Source: an uncultured Bacteroidia bacterium (lineage in GTDB: Bacteria > Bacteroidota > Bacteroidia > Bacteroidales > F082). Taken from it: DNA of 64,000 nt. The translations under genes and the position numbers were made by a program. Position 1 is the stretch's first letter, and every line of letters starts with the position of its first letter. The notes below the pieces were generated by a model. The model was not told where the DNA came from. It did not search any database and saw nothing but the letters and a program-made list of their open reading frames with translations. Shown piece after piece: positions 1 through 8,894 of the stretch. Where the stretch lies: contig CACYHP010000006.1 of the NCBI GenBank assembly GCA_902774295.1, forward strand, positions 37,536 to 101,535, given 5' to 3'.

Positions 1-2
1 AT

Positions 3-392
3 ATCGTCTTGGCTGATGAAATCGTCACTGAAGTCGCAAAGCAGTTGGCTGATTTGTTTGAAGATATTAAGAAAGACAACGTTTTGCCAGATGGAATTCC
101 AAATATCGAAGTAAAGGCGTTTTATGATATTTTGAAATCTGTTGCAGAGCAATATGGATTTGTGGGGAAATATACGGAAGAAGAGTATATTGCTATGGCG
201 AAGGATGTTAAAGATGTTGTTGATGATGGTTCTCAATTTATTGACTGGGATAAACGTTCTGACATCACGGCACAACTTAAAGTACAAATTATATTAACAC
301 TTGCAAAATACGATTATCCACCTCATACAAGAAGCGAGGTGTTCAAGGCTATTTTCGAGCAAGCAGAGAATTTTAAGAAGAATAATTTGTAG
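3..392 (+). CDS. hsdR: Type I restriction enzyme R subunit, C-terminal fragment (5' truncated by window)
   Basis: The reading frame is open to the left edge, so this is the 3' end of a longer gene and the TTG at 9 is not a real start. The residues seen (LADLFEDIKKDN, KAFYDILKSVAEQYGF, LKVQIILTLAKYDYPP, FKAIFEQAENFKK) match the helical C-terminal domain of HsdR, the ATP-dependent translocase/endonuclease subunit of type I restriction complexes. In the family this domain docks HsdR on the HsdM/HsdS methyltransferase core. The motor and nuclease domains lie outside the window. It ends with TAG at 390-392, one base before the convergent amidohydrolase gene. Assignment of the domain is good. Whether the full gene is intact cannot be seen. 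Confidence 0.75.
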   Translation: MVLADEIVTEVAKQLADLFEDIKKDNVLPDGIPNIEVKAFYDILKSVAEQYGFVGKYTEEEYIAMAKDVKDVVDDGSQFIDWDKRSDITAQLKVQIILTLAKYDYPPHTRSEVFKAIFEQAENFKKNNL

Positions 393-393
393 G

Positions 394-1992
394 CTAATAC
401 ACCATCTCCCCATTAATAAACGTGTTCATCACCTTTACCTCGGGTATTTTCTCGTCATCAATGCTCATAATATCATCGGAAAGTATCACAAAATCAGCCT
501 CTTTGCCGATTTCGATGCTGCCTTTGCGGGACTCGGCGAAGTAACCTTTCGCTGCCCAGATGGTCATTGATCTTAAAGCTTCTTCACGAGTTAATTTATT
601 GTCAATCAGATATTCGCGTGCAACAGAGGAATAAAACGTCTTAAGAGGGGAGACGTGCTCAATAGGGAAGTCGGTGCCGTTGATGAGCCAGCCGTTCTGT
701 GCAAGCAAAGTCTTGTAGGCATAGGCGTTTTTAACCCTTTCTGAACCCAGGCGTTCCTCCGCCCATGGCATGTCGGATGTGCAGTGCGTGGCCTGAATCG
801 AAGGAATGACGCTGTATTCTTTATATAATGCAAAGTCCTGAGGATTAACCACCTGAGAGTGCTCGATACGCCATCTAAGGTCGTTTTCGCCTTTTAAAAA
901 CTTGCCATATTCGTTGAGAATCATCCTCACGCCGCCGTCGCCGATGGCATGACAGCACACCTGATAGCCTGCGTTGTAAGCCTTTTCGCAGACATGATCG
1001 TAGAATTCTTCATTTTCAACATATAATCCAGTGGCTTCGGGTGCATCGGAATATGGCTCAAGCAACTTGGCGCCACGCGAACCGAGAGCACCGTCAGCGT
1101 AAATCTTAACCGAACGCACAGTAAGACGTTCTTTCTCAATGACACCGAACTTCATGAAGTAATCCATAGTCTCGTCATCAGGATTGACCATGGCGTTGAC
1201 TTTCATCTTCAAAACGCCTTTCTGCTGCAAAGAATCAATCAAGGCAATGGATTTAATGTCGAGACCGGCATCAGTGACGCCTGTCAGACCATGAGCGAAA
1301 CAGTCGCGTTGTGCGATCTTTAACGCATTGATTCTCTGTTGGTTATTGAGATTAGGAATAATGGCTTTCGCCATGTCAGCGGAATTGTCGAGAAGGATTC
1401 CGGTAGGTTTTCCTTTTTTAAGAATAATATCACCACCTTTGACTTTTGATTTCGCATTTAATCCAATGAGTTTCAAGACATTATCACTGACAAGCACTGC
1501 ATGGCCGTCAACTCGGGTGATGAGCACTTTCTTATCTGGAAAACGCTTCTGAAGCTCGATATTATCCGGGAATTCTTTGACATCCCAAAGGTTCTGGTCC
1601 CAGCCACGTCCCAAGAGCCATTCTGAATCGTTGTTTTCGTTATGTTTTGCAAGACGTTCCAATACTTCCTCAAACGATTTGCAGCCGTTTAAATCGGCAT
1701 ATCGGACTTTGGTCTCACCGTATCCCACAAAGTGGCAGTGACCGTCGATAAAGCCGGGATAGATGCTTTGTCCTTGCGCATCAAGGGTTTTACTCGCATT
1801 ATAATGGCTCAAAATCTTTCTGTCGGAGCCGATAGCAACGAATTTACCATCCTTAACGGCAAATGCCTGCGCCTTACTGAATTGATTGTCAACGGTATAG
1901 ACATTGGCGTTGTAAACAATCAAATCGACTTTTGTTTTACTGCAAGAGGAAAACAATAAAATCATTAGCAATATATCGAAAACTCTTCTCAT
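394..1992 (-). CDS. YtcJ-like amidohydrolase, predicted lipoprotein
   Basis: A 532-residue metal-dependent hydrolase of the amidohydrolase-3/YtcJ family. The N-terminus is a short lipoprotein signal ending in FSSC (lipid-modified Cys about residue 17), so the enzyme is probably membrane-anchored outside the cytoplasm. The family metal ligands are visible: GFIDGHCH (HCH near 85-87), later CHAIGDGG, RIEHSQVV and the C-terminal NGTDFPIEH aspartate. Family members hydrolyse amide or related C-N bonds, but the substrate cannot be read from sequence. It lies downstream of the Omp28-like gene with a 45-base gap on the same strand and may be co-transcribed with it. Confidence 0.85.
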   Translation of the reverse strand: MRRVFDILLMILLFSSCSKTKVDLIVYNANVYTVDNQFSKAQAFAVKDGKFVAIGSDRKILSHYNASKTLDAQGQSIYPGFIDGHCHFVGYGETKVRYADLNGCKSFEEVLERLAKHNENNDSEWLLGRGWDQNLWDVKEFPDNIELQKRFPDKKVLITRVDGHAVLVSDNVLKLIGLNAKSKVKGGDIILKKGKPTGILLDNSADMAKAIIPNLNNQQRINALKIAQRDCFAHGLTGVTDAGLDIKSIALIDSLQQKGVLKMKVNAMVNPDDETMDYFMKFGVIEKERLTVRSVKIYADGALGSRGAKLLEPYSDAPEATGLYVENEEFYDHVCEKAYNAGYQVCCHAIGDGGVRMILNEYGKFLKGENDLRWRIEHSQVVNPQDFALYKEYSVIPSIQATHCTSDMPWAEERLGSERVKNAYAYKTLLAQNGWLINGTDFPIEHVSPLKTFYSSVAREYLIDNKLTREEALRSMTIWAAKGYFAESRKGSIEIGKEADFVILSDDIMSIDDEKIPEVKVMNTFINGEMVY

Positions 1993-2037
1993 GACACAAA
2001 TAGGGCTGACAAAAAATGCCAGCCCGTTATTTTTTAA

Positions 2038-3690
2038 TTATTGTAATACAATGACTTGCTTGGTATTCTTACCGTCTTTTGTTGTCAAAACCATTAAATA
2101 AGTGCCTTTTTCAAGTTTCGACAAATCAACAGTTGTCTTATCATTAATTGACTGATTATAAACCATTTGACCAGTGGTGTTGTAAACAGTCAAAACATTC
2201 ATACCTTCAACGTCGACGGTAATGAAACCATTCGATGGGTTAGGGTAGATGTGAGCGTCATTACCAATGTTTTCTGCGACTCCGTCATTCTTTGTGAAAT
2301 AAAATTCATTGGATTCCTTATCGGTGAAATCATTTCCTGAAATGATAGTCTGACTTCCAACTTTTATTCCATAAAGACCATTTCCGCCAGCCATACCGTT
2401 ACCACCGGCGTCATAAATTGTAAACATATAGCAATCGTCATCAACAAGCTCAATATTCTCACTATAAACCTTATGTGGTTCTTCATAAGGACCGCCACTC
2501 ACAACAACTTCGCCATTTGAAGTTTTAACAATATCCCATGTGATATTCTGTGGCTCATCATCGGTACGAATAGAGAGTTTTAAAGTCTTATTGACAACAA
2601 CCGGAGCTTCATCGAAAGCGTATCTGTATGTGCCAGGTGCATATTCATCAGCAGCGCCGTTGATCTGGGTGATTTCAAAAATCATCTCATTGTTTTCCAA
2701 TGTTTCTACATCTGCAAAATTCAGTTCTCCAAAATTAATCTTTGCAGTCTTGCCAAAATCGATATTGCCTTGCCATGTCAAGTCAGCGATACTTGTTCCA
2801 TTTACAGAGACATTGACTGCCAATGAGTTAATGGTTTCAGAACCGAAATTTGTTACGTAAATATCAGGATTTACACTTGATGAGCAGATCGTTTTCTTAG
2901 TATGATCCAATTTGCTGATTTTAGCTTGTTTTGCAAAAAATGGCTGGACATCATCCGATGACTTGCAGCCTTGGATCATCTGTTTTGTTGTACCATCCTG
3001 GAGCCATGCCACTGCTGTCAACTCACTGACGTTCATAACATTAGCCAAAGCCCACGAATATTTGTATGCGAAATAGTCGCCGGCTTCCATCGCTGCGATG
3101 CTAGTTCCTGCTGCGCTTGGAAGGAGTTTTTTCATGACGTTATGGAATATTCTTTCACCGTTTGAGCCAGGAGCAGAAGCATATTCCATCGTTTTTTCAA
3201 TAACCGAGATGTTAAGTTTCAAGCTGTTTGAATTGATTGCAGAAGATGCACGCCCCATAACAACTACAAACATTGTGTCCTGTGCCGCGTTGAAATAATG
3301 AGTCATTCGCATGTCAATTGGTGAATCCACGGCTGCCCATTGGTTAATCATAGCTTGACTGACACTGCTTGAATTGCCGACCCATGTACCGTCGCCGACT
3401 GAATAAGGAACGGCGTTGATGCTGTAAAATGACACTTTTGACGATACATCGCCTGGATTGTGAAGGTTCATCGGGTCGCCGGCAGCAGGCCAGTTGACGT
3501 GGTATTTAATGGCGATGAGCTTGTCGGCATTATTATTAATAAGGTTGTCCAACGCAGGGTTTGCCGATGCACATGGACCGCATGTTGTACTCGTAAAGCA
3601 TTCAAGCACAACGGTTCTCTGATTCTGAGCATTGATAACGCCAATGCCAATAATTAGGCTTAATGTGAGTAATGATAAAATTTTTTTCAT
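2038..3690 (-). CDS. Omp28-related thioredoxin-fold protein with T9SS type A sorting domain
   Basis: A 550-residue secreted protein. Residues 1-21 form a signal peptide (MKKILSLLTLSLIIGIGVINA). A thioredoxin-like segment follows with CFTSTTCGPC (CGPC at 37-40), the arrangement of Omp28-family proteins of Porphyromonas and relatives. The last 75 residues are a typical type IX secretion sorting domain: IYPNPSNGFITVDVEG, then LTVYNTTGQMVY and GTYLMVLTTKDGK. It should therefore cross the outer membrane by the PorSS/T9SS route and be anchored or released at the surface. A CGPC pair suggests redox or metal-linked chemistry, which is inference. It sits just downstream of the ABC importer genes but has its own promoter-like box at the end of the ATPase gene. 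Confidence 0.85.
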   Translation of the reverse strand: MKKILSLLTLSLIIGIGVINAQNQRTVVLECFTSTTCGPCASANPALDNLINNNADKLIAIKYHVNWPAAGDPMNLHNPGDVSSKVSFYSINAVPYSVGDGTWVGNSSSVSQAMINQWAAVDSPIDMRMTHYFNAAQDTMFVVVMGRASSAINSNSLKLNISVIEKTMEYASAPGSNGERIFHNVMKKLLPSAAGTSIAAMEAGDYFAYKYSWALANVMNVSELTAVAWLQDGTTKQMIQGCKSSDDVQPFFAKQAKISKLDHTKKTICSSSVNPDIYVTNFGSETINSLAVNVSVNGTSIADLTWQGNIDFGKTAKINFGELNFADVETLENNEMIFEITQINGAADEYAPGTYRYAFDEAPVVVNKTLKLSIRTDDEPQNITWDIVKTSNGEVVVSGGPYEEPHKVYSENIELVDDDCYMFTIYDAGGNGMAGGNGLYGIKVGSQTIISGNDFTDKESNEFYFTKNDGVAENIGNDAHIYPNPSNGFITVDVEGMNVLTVYNTTGQMVYNQSINDKTTVDLSKLEKGTYLMVLTTKDGKNTKQVIVLQ

Positions 3691-3712
3691 GATTAATAAT
3701 TTATTGGTTTTG

Positions 3713-3720
3713 CAAAATTA
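3713..3720 (-). promoter_or_regulatory. Bacteroidota -7 box upstream of the Omp28-like gene
   Basis: Read on the minus strand this is TAATTTTG, a match to TAnnTTTG, about 22 bases upstream of the ATG at 3690. It overlaps the stop codon of the upstream ATPase gene. No clear -33 TTTG is seen, so the call is moderate. Confidence 0.45.
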
Positions 3721-4476
3721 TAAAATTTCTTTTAACAGATAGTCATTATCGGCATCTTTTAATTCAAAATATTTTTGAATGGTGCCGTTTTTTAATAAAT
3801 CAGAACTTTGACCTGCGGCAAACGGCTTGTTTTTGGCGATAATCCAAAGATTGTCGGTGTAGCGGAGCAGAAGTTCGAGGTCATGCGAGCTGAAAAGAAT
3901 GGCTTTTTTCTGTTCCTTCGCCAACTTTTTCAGTAATGAAAACAACTCTATTTTACTCGGATAATCCAAAAACGCTGTCGGCTCGTCGAGCATGATGACA
4001 GGGGTGTTTTGAGCTATCGCCTTGGCTATCATAACCTTCTGTTTCTCTCCATCTGATAAGGTATTGAAAACTCTGTCAATCAAATGATTAATGCCGACTA
4101 ATTCAAGTGATGCTTTAATCTCATTTTCATCCTTTTCGGAAAGCTTTCCGAACATGCCGGTATATGGATAACGACCTGCTGCGACCACGTCGAAGACCTT
4201 CAGAAACATATCGTCAGGGCGTTCGGTGAGGACGATGCCAAGAAGCTTGGCGCGCTCCTTTGGCGAATATGAAATCAGGTCTTTTCCAAAGAGCTCGATC
4301 TTACCGCCAACAGGCTTGATATGCGTCGAAAACGTCTTGAAAAGCGTCGATTTTCCTGCACCGTTAGGACCCACGAGAGCGATGATATCACCCTCATTGA
4401 GCGTCACATTGATGTTTGAAACGACGGTTTTATCATCGTAACCAATTGATAATGCTGATGTTTTTAATATTTCCAT
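3718..4476 (-). CDS. ABC transporter ATPase, iron-siderophore/cobalamin class (FecE/BtuD-like)
   Basis: A 252-residue nucleotide-binding subunit. Walker A GPNGAGKST is at 36-44, the ABC signature reads LSDGEKQ (140-146, a variant of LSGGQ), Walker B is IMLDEP (161-166), and the H-loop is SSHD near 198. It powers import of a metal chelate together with the FecCD-type permease and the substrate-binding lipoprotein encoded just upstream. Its ATG shares one base with the permease stop (4476), which indicates translational coupling. Substrate class (ferric siderophore, haem or cobalamin) is inferred from the subunit family; no outer-membrane receptor or riboswitch nearby narrows it. Confidence 0.88.
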   Translation of the reverse strand: MEILKTSALSIGYDDKTVVSNINVTLNEGDIIALVGPNGAGKSTLFKTFSTHIKPVGGKIELFGKDLISYSPKERAKLLGIVLTERPDDMFLKVFDVVAAGRYPYTGMFGKLSEKDENEIKASLELVGINHLIDRVFNTLSDGEKQKVMIAKAIAQNTPVIMLDEPTAFLDYPSKIELFSLLKKLAKEQKKAILFSSHDLELLLRYTDNLWIIAKNKPFAAGQSSDLLKNGTIQKYFELKDADNDYLLKEIL

Positions 4477-5498
4477 TATTTTCTACTTTTCAAAATTACT
4501 GAGATAACCACAGGTGCTCCGATGAATGCTGTCACCGCATTGACAGGCAGGTTGCCGTCGAAACCCGGCATTCTTGCTATCAGATTGCAAACCAAAGCCA
4601 TATCCATGCCGATAAGCATCGTGGCAGGTATCAAAAGACGATGGTCGCTGCTCTTGAACAGGAATCGCGCGATATGAGGCATCGCGAGACCCACGAAGGC
4701 GATAGGGCCGCAATAAGCCGTCACTATTGCAGTGAGATATCCTGAAACGAGGATTATTATCACACTGTTTTTGCGGATGTTCAAACCTAAATTCTCAGCG
4801 TACATTTCGCCTAATAATAGGATATTCAAGTTCTTAGACAAGAAAAATGTCACAACCAATCCGATGATGATGCTGATAGCGAATATCGGCATTTTAGATG
4901 TCCCGACACCTGAAAAACTGCCCATTCCCCAAATAACGAAAGCGTGGATGTCTTCTTTTAAGCTGAAAAATTTCAGGATATCAGTGATTGAGCCTGCCAA
5001 ATATGCGATCATCAAACCGATGATTATCAACGTGGTCATGTTTTTCATGCGGGAGCTGAACGCCAGCATCACAAAAAGCACTAACACTGCACCGATGAAA
5101 GCTGCAAGACTCACTCCGATTGTCGACCACCATCCGAATGACGAGACCGCCGTGCCGGATATCGCACCTGTTAGAAGTATCACAATTCCGACGCCGAGAC
5201 TGGCGCCGCTGCTGATGCCTAACATCGAAGGATCGGCGAGAGGATTGCGGAATAGGGTTTGCATCAGAAGACCGGCAACCGCCAACGCGGCGCCCGCCAA
5301 AAGAGCCGTCAAAGCCTGCGGAAGCCTATAATTAAAAATTATGACACTCAATGTCTTATCAGGATTATCATCAAGTAATACTTTAAATATCTCATCAATA
5401 GGAACAGTGACCGATCCGACGAACAAATTGAGGATAAAAAGTATTATTCCAACGATGATTATCCCTAATATTCCGAATGTTATCTTGCTATTTTTCAT
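4476..5498 (-). CDS. FecCD/BtuC-family ABC permease
   Basis: A 340-residue, very hydrophobic membrane protein with about ten predicted transmembrane helices. It carries family landmarks such as YRLPQALTALLAGAALAVAG, LFRNPLADPSMLGISSGASLG and the C-terminal GPIAFVGLAMPHIARFL that contacts the ATPase. It forms the inner-membrane channel of a vitamin B12 / ferric-siderophore type importer, usually as a homodimer. The gene overlaps the substrate-binding protein gene by 11 bases (5488-5498) and the ATPase gene by one base, so the three are an operon in the order binding protein, permease, ATPase. Confidence 0.9.
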   Translation of the reverse strand: MKNSKITFGILGIIIVGIILFILNLFVGSVTVPIDEIFKVLLDDNPDKTLSVIIFNYRLPQALTALLAGAALAVAGLLMQTLFRNPLADPSMLGISSGASLGVGIVILLTGAISGTAVSSFGWWSTIGVSLAAFIGAVLVLFVMLAFSSRMKNMTTLIIIGLMIAYLAGSITDILKFFSLKEDIHAFVIWGMGSFSGVGTSKMPIFAISIIIGLVVTFFLSKNLNILLLGEMYAENLGLNIRKNSVIIILVSGYLTAIVTAYCGPIAFVGLAMPHIARFLFKSSDHRLLIPATMLIGMDMALVCNLIARMPGFDGNLPVNAVTAFIGAPVVISVILKSRK

Positions 5499-6627
5499 CT
5501 GTCAACTTGTAAAAATAATGTGGTTGATAATCTGCTTCAATAAGCTCCGGATGGTATGCAAAGACAAAGTCCTTCAGCAGCAAATCCGGCTCATATTCCG
5601 ACTTCTCGAAGTATCCGCTTTCGCGAATGTCGCACACGAGAATGTTTCTGTCTTTATATGCTTTAAAATACGTATATAATTCATTTTCAACGGCTAAGCG
5701 ATTGTATGAATACTTTGTATTTGTCGAATTCATAATACGCCAGAAATCGGCATCACGAGCCTTTGAGAGCACCGTTTCCGCATCGACAGGAAGGCTCGCA
5801 GTGGAATTGTTGTCACTCCAGATATAATCAGCGCCCGCATCATGGAAAATCTGTGCGATATAGCTTGCGCCGCCAGGCAGATACCATTGTCCCTCAAACG
5901 GTAAATCGGAAAAGACAGTCGGTCTGTTTTCTACATTTTGACAGATGTTTTTCAATGAGTCATAACGAGTTACGATATCATTGAACCATTTGTCGGTATC
6001 TTTTTCACGGCAGGTGAGAAAGCCTATCAGTTTCAGCCATTCTGCGCGTCCAAGCGGATGATTTTCAAGATAATCGGCGAATGGGAACATCACAGCGCCG
6101 GTCAAATCACCGATTTCGGTCTTTGGCACCGTTGAATATGGCGTGTAAAGAATCACGTCAGGGTGGAGGTTGATGGCGATTTCGGTCTTCAGACTCGTCT
6201 CAATGCCCACATCCTCAATCTTTTTCTCAGCTAAAAGCCGCTTGATTTCCACATTGTCAGTATAATTGCTCTCAAGTATTCCTTTCACGCGCCCAATCTC
6301 GCCAAGCTCAAGAAACACTGACCATTGCGTCGATGAATAGGCAATAACATTTTTAACCGGAGTGCGAATCACAGCCTTGTTTGCAAGCTCATTTGGAAGT
6401 TCCAAAGTGTCAGGATAGAGGTAAAACTCGCCAAGCGATTTTTCATTCCATGGGCAAGAAACATTGATATAATATCCTGATTTATAATGAGTTACATCTA
6501 TATAACTTGTATATTCCATCAGATTGTCATTTTCGCTGCAAGAATTCTTATTTGTATTATTCGATTTCTCGCCACACGAAAATAACATGCAAGTCACTGA
6601 TAGACAAATAAATAACAATTTTTTCAT
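5488..6627 (-). CDS. ABC transporter substrate-binding lipoprotein (TroA/BtuF-like fold)
   Basis: A 379-residue periplasmic binding protein. The signal peptide ends in the lipobox MLFSC (Cys about 18), followed by a flexible Asn/Ser-rich linker. Segments such as AVIRTPVKNVIAYSS, VEIKRLLAEKKIEDVG, HPDVILYTP and LPGGASYIAQIFHDAGADYIW follow the two-lobe class III binding-protein pattern used for ferric siderophores, haem and cobalamin. It is the first gene of the importer operon. A -7 box lies 30 bases upstream. Bound ligand is unknown. Confidence 0.85.
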   Translation of the reverse strand: MKKLLFICLSVTCMLFSCGEKSNNTNKNSCSENDNLMEYTSYIDVTHYKSGYYINVSCPWNEKSLGEFYLYPDTLELPNELANKAVIRTPVKNVIAYSSTQWSVFLELGEIGRVKGILESNYTDNVEIKRLLAEKKIEDVGIETSLKTEIAINLHPDVILYTPYSTVPKTEIGDLTGAVMFPFADYLENHPLGRAEWLKLIGFLTCREKDTDKWFNDIVTRYDSLKNICQNVENRPTVFSDLPFEGQWYLPGGASYIAQIFHDAGADYIWSDNNSTASLPVDAETVLSKARDADFWRIMNSTNTKYSYNRLAVENELYTYFKAYKDRNILVCDIRESGYFEKSEYEPDLLLKDFVFAYHPELIEADYQPHYFYKLTDEK

Positions 6628-6656
6628 ATCGATTATGATAAAATGAGTTTAATTCG

Positions 6657-6664
6657 CAAAAATA
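6657..6664 (-). promoter_or_regulatory. -7 box of the ABC importer operon
   Basis: Minus-strand TATTTTTG, matching TAnnTTTG, 30 bases before the binding-protein ATG. A good -33 element is not obvious. The 132-base divergent gap (6628-6759) also holds the promoter of the mutL operon. Confidence 0.5.
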
Positions 6665-6706
6665 CAAAAAATAATGAATCAATTTGTTAATATTTATTTA
6701 TAAAAA

Positions 6707-6740
6707 TTGGCTGAAATCTCAAAAAATTTGTTTAATTTTG
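6707..6740 (+). promoter_or_regulatory. Promoter of the mutL-uvrB operon
   Basis: A -33-like TTGG at 6707-6710 is followed after 22 bases by TAATTTTG (6733-6740). The start codon of the first gene is 20 bases further down. Spacing and both boxes fit the Bacteroidota sigma-ABfr consensus. Confidence 0.6.
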
Positions 6741-6759
6741 CAGTTTAAAATAATGAATT

Positions 6760-7089
6760 ATGGGAATTTTCATGTTTCACAGGCCGGAGATGCCTAAGTT
6801 TAACTACATTCCGAGATATTACAACCCGGAAAAAGAGGAGTTGGAAAAGAGGAAGGCTGCTATGGGTTTGGACTCAAAACTCTCTGACAGTGAGAGACTT
6901 AGGGTGCAGATGCGACAGAGATGGGGCAGAAACATCGACGACGGGAAGAGTCTTAAACAAGGTTATTCTTTCAAATGGCTGCGATACGCTATAATATTTG
7001 GTATTTCAGCGTTTTTGATCTCAGTGATCTTCTTCACTCCATTTGTTGAGAATTTTGTGACGATGTTCCTGAAGATGGGAGGTAAATAG
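6760..7089 (+). CDS. Small conserved membrane protein upstream of mutL, function unknown
   Basis: A 109-residue protein. The first 75 residues are charged and rich in Arg/Lys/Glu (YYNPEKEELEKRKAAMG, ERLRVQMRQRWGR). One transmembrane helix follows at about 75-97 (YAIIFGISAFLISVIFFTPFV) and then a short tail. I do not recognise a named family. Small proteins of this type precede mutL in other Bacteroidales genomes as far as I recall, but that is memory and not a search. It is the first gene of the operon and ends two bases before the mutL ATG, so coupled expression is likely. Topology suggests a single-pass anchor with the charged part in the cytoplasm. Confidence 0.7.
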   Translation: MGIFMFHRPEMPKFNYIPRYYNPEKEELEKRKAAMGLDSKLSDSERLRVQMRQRWGRNIDDGKSLKQGYSFKWLRYAIIFGISAFLISVIFFTPFVENFVTMFLKMGGK

Positions 7090-7091
7090 CT

Positions 7092-8894
7092 ATGTCGCTG
7101 GATATCATCAAGTTACTTCCAGATTCTGTTGCGAATCAAATAGCCGCTGGAGAGGTCATCCAACGTCCTGCTTCAGTCGTTAAGGAGTTGATAGAGAATG
7201 CGATAGATGCTGGCGCCACACAGATTGACCTGATTGTCAAAGACGCAGGGCGCACATTTATCACTGTTATCGACAACGGCTGCGGCATGTCAGAGACTGA
7301 TGCGAGACTGTGTTTTGAGCGTCATGCGACATCAAAAATCAAATGCGCCGACGACCTTTTCGCCATAAAAACCATGGGTTTCCGTGGAGAGGCATTGGCT
7401 TCAATAGCTGCTGTGGCACAAGTCGAACTTACGACAAGACGCAAAGAAGACGAGGTCGGCACTAAGATTCGCATTGAAGGTTCGAAAGTGATAGAACAGC
7501 TTCCGAAACCGGCATCAGTGGGTACGAATTTCACTGTGAAAAACCTGTTTTTCAATGTACCTGCACGACGTAACTTCTTGAAATCCAATGAGGCAGAGCT
7601 TCGACATATCAACGAGGAGTTTTTCCGTATCACGATAATGAACCCGGAGATAGGGTTTACCTTTGTGAGCAACGACAAAGAGCTTTTCCATCTGTATCCA
7701 GGCACTCTGAAACAGCGTATCGTCGGGCTTTTCGGCAAGGATTACGACAGTAAGTTGCTGCCGGTCAATCAGATAACAGAATCTGTCACAATCGATGGAT
7801 TCATTGTGAAACCTGAGTTTTCGAAGAAGACACGCGGTGAGCAGTATTTCTTCGTAAACCGCCGTTTCATCAAACATGCCTACCTCCATCACGCAGTGGA
7901 AAACGCCTATAAAGAGCTGATCCCGCAGGATTGTTTCCCAGGCTATTTCCTTGATATTCAGATAGATCCGAAAGAAATAGATATCAATATCCATCCGACT
8001 AAAACGGAGGTCAACTTCATCGATGTGAAGCTGATTTATGCCATCATGCATTCGGCAGTGCGTAAAGCGATAGGACAGAATAACTTAGCTCCGACTTTGG
8101 ACTTTGATATCAACCCGAATATGGGCATCGATTTTGGCGAGGCGAGCCGCATGGATCGTCCTGTCATAGCGCCGAAAGTCGATTTTGACCCATCGTTTAA
8201 CCCATTCAAAATCAATCCGATACGACATCAGCAACAGAATTGGCGAATAGCTTACGACAATAGCAACGACGTTGTGGCAGGCACCAATTTTGAAGAAAAT
8301 GCCAATGAAAACAAGCCTTTGGAAGAGGAACAGAGGATTCTTTTCATCCAGCTGCAGCAGTCGTATATCGTGACAACGGTGAAGTCCGGAATCCTTGTCG
8401 TTGACCAGCATCTGGCACATGAAAGGATACTTTACGAGAAATATCTGAAGGAGATGGAGACTGAGGTGATAGCATCACAACAGGAGCTGTTTCCGCATCA
8501 TATCTCATTGAATATCAATGACGCATCGATTCTTAAAGAGATCAAACCTGAGCTCGAGAAAATCGGGTTCCGCATCGAATCGATGAACAACACTACTTTT
8601 GTGATTAACGGCACGCCTGTCGATTGTAAAGGCAGCGACGCCGTTTCGATAATCGAGAAACTTTTAGAGGATTACAAGACAAACAACTCTGGTAATCAAT
8701 CAGATAGAAAATTGAATTTAGCGCGTTCGCTGGCATCTCAGATGGCGGTGAAGGCGGGTCAGACCTTGAACGCCGTGGAGATGCAGGACATCATCGACAG
8801 GCTTTTCGGCTGCGCGGTGGCAGAAGTGGCGCCAAATGGCAAGAAAATCTTCACAATCATCAATGCTGACGACATTAAAACACGTTTAAACTAA
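7092..8894 (+). CDS. mutL: DNA mismatch repair protein MutL
   Basis: A 600-residue MutL. The N-terminal GHKL ATPase motifs are intact: IAAGEVIQRPASVVKELIENAIDAGA, then IDNGCGM, and RHATSKI with TMGFRGEALASIAAVA. MutL couples mismatch recognition by MutS to strand incision and removal. The C-terminal domain has DQHLAHERILYE, the metal-binding endonuclease-type motif with one conservative change, while the CPHGRP motif of many endonuclease MutLs is not evident (APNGKKIF is at that place). The stop codon overlaps the rhomboid start by one base. Together with uvrB downstream this forms a DNA-repair operon. Confidence 0.97.
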   Translation: MSLDIIKLLPDSVANQIAAGEVIQRPASVVKELIENAIDAGATQIDLIVKDAGRTFITVIDNGCGMSETDARLCFERHATSKIKCADDLFAIKTMGFRGEALASIAAVAQVELTTRRKEDEVGTKIRIEGSKVIEQLPKPASVGTNFTVKNLFFNVPARRNFLKSNEAELRHINEEFFRITIMNPEIGFTFVSNDKELFHLYPGTLKQRIVGLFGKDYDSKLLPVNQITESVTIDGFIVKPEFSKKTRGEQYFFVNRRFIKHAYLHHAVENAYKELIPQDCFPGYFLDIQIDPKEIDINIHPTKTEVNFIDVKLIYAIMHSAVRKAIGQNNLAPTLDFDINPNMGIDFGEASRMDRPVIAPKVDFDPSFNPFKINPIRHQQQNWRIAYDNSNDVVAGTNFEENANENKPLEEEQRILFIQLQQSYIVTTVKSGILVVDQHLAHERILYEKYLKEMETEVIASQQELFPHHISLNINDASILKEIKPELEKIGFRIESMNNTTFVINGTPVDCKGSDAVSIIEKLLEDYKTNNSGNQSDRKLNLARSLASQMAVKAGQTLNAVEMQDIIDRLFGCAVAEVAPNGKKIFTIINADDIKTRLN

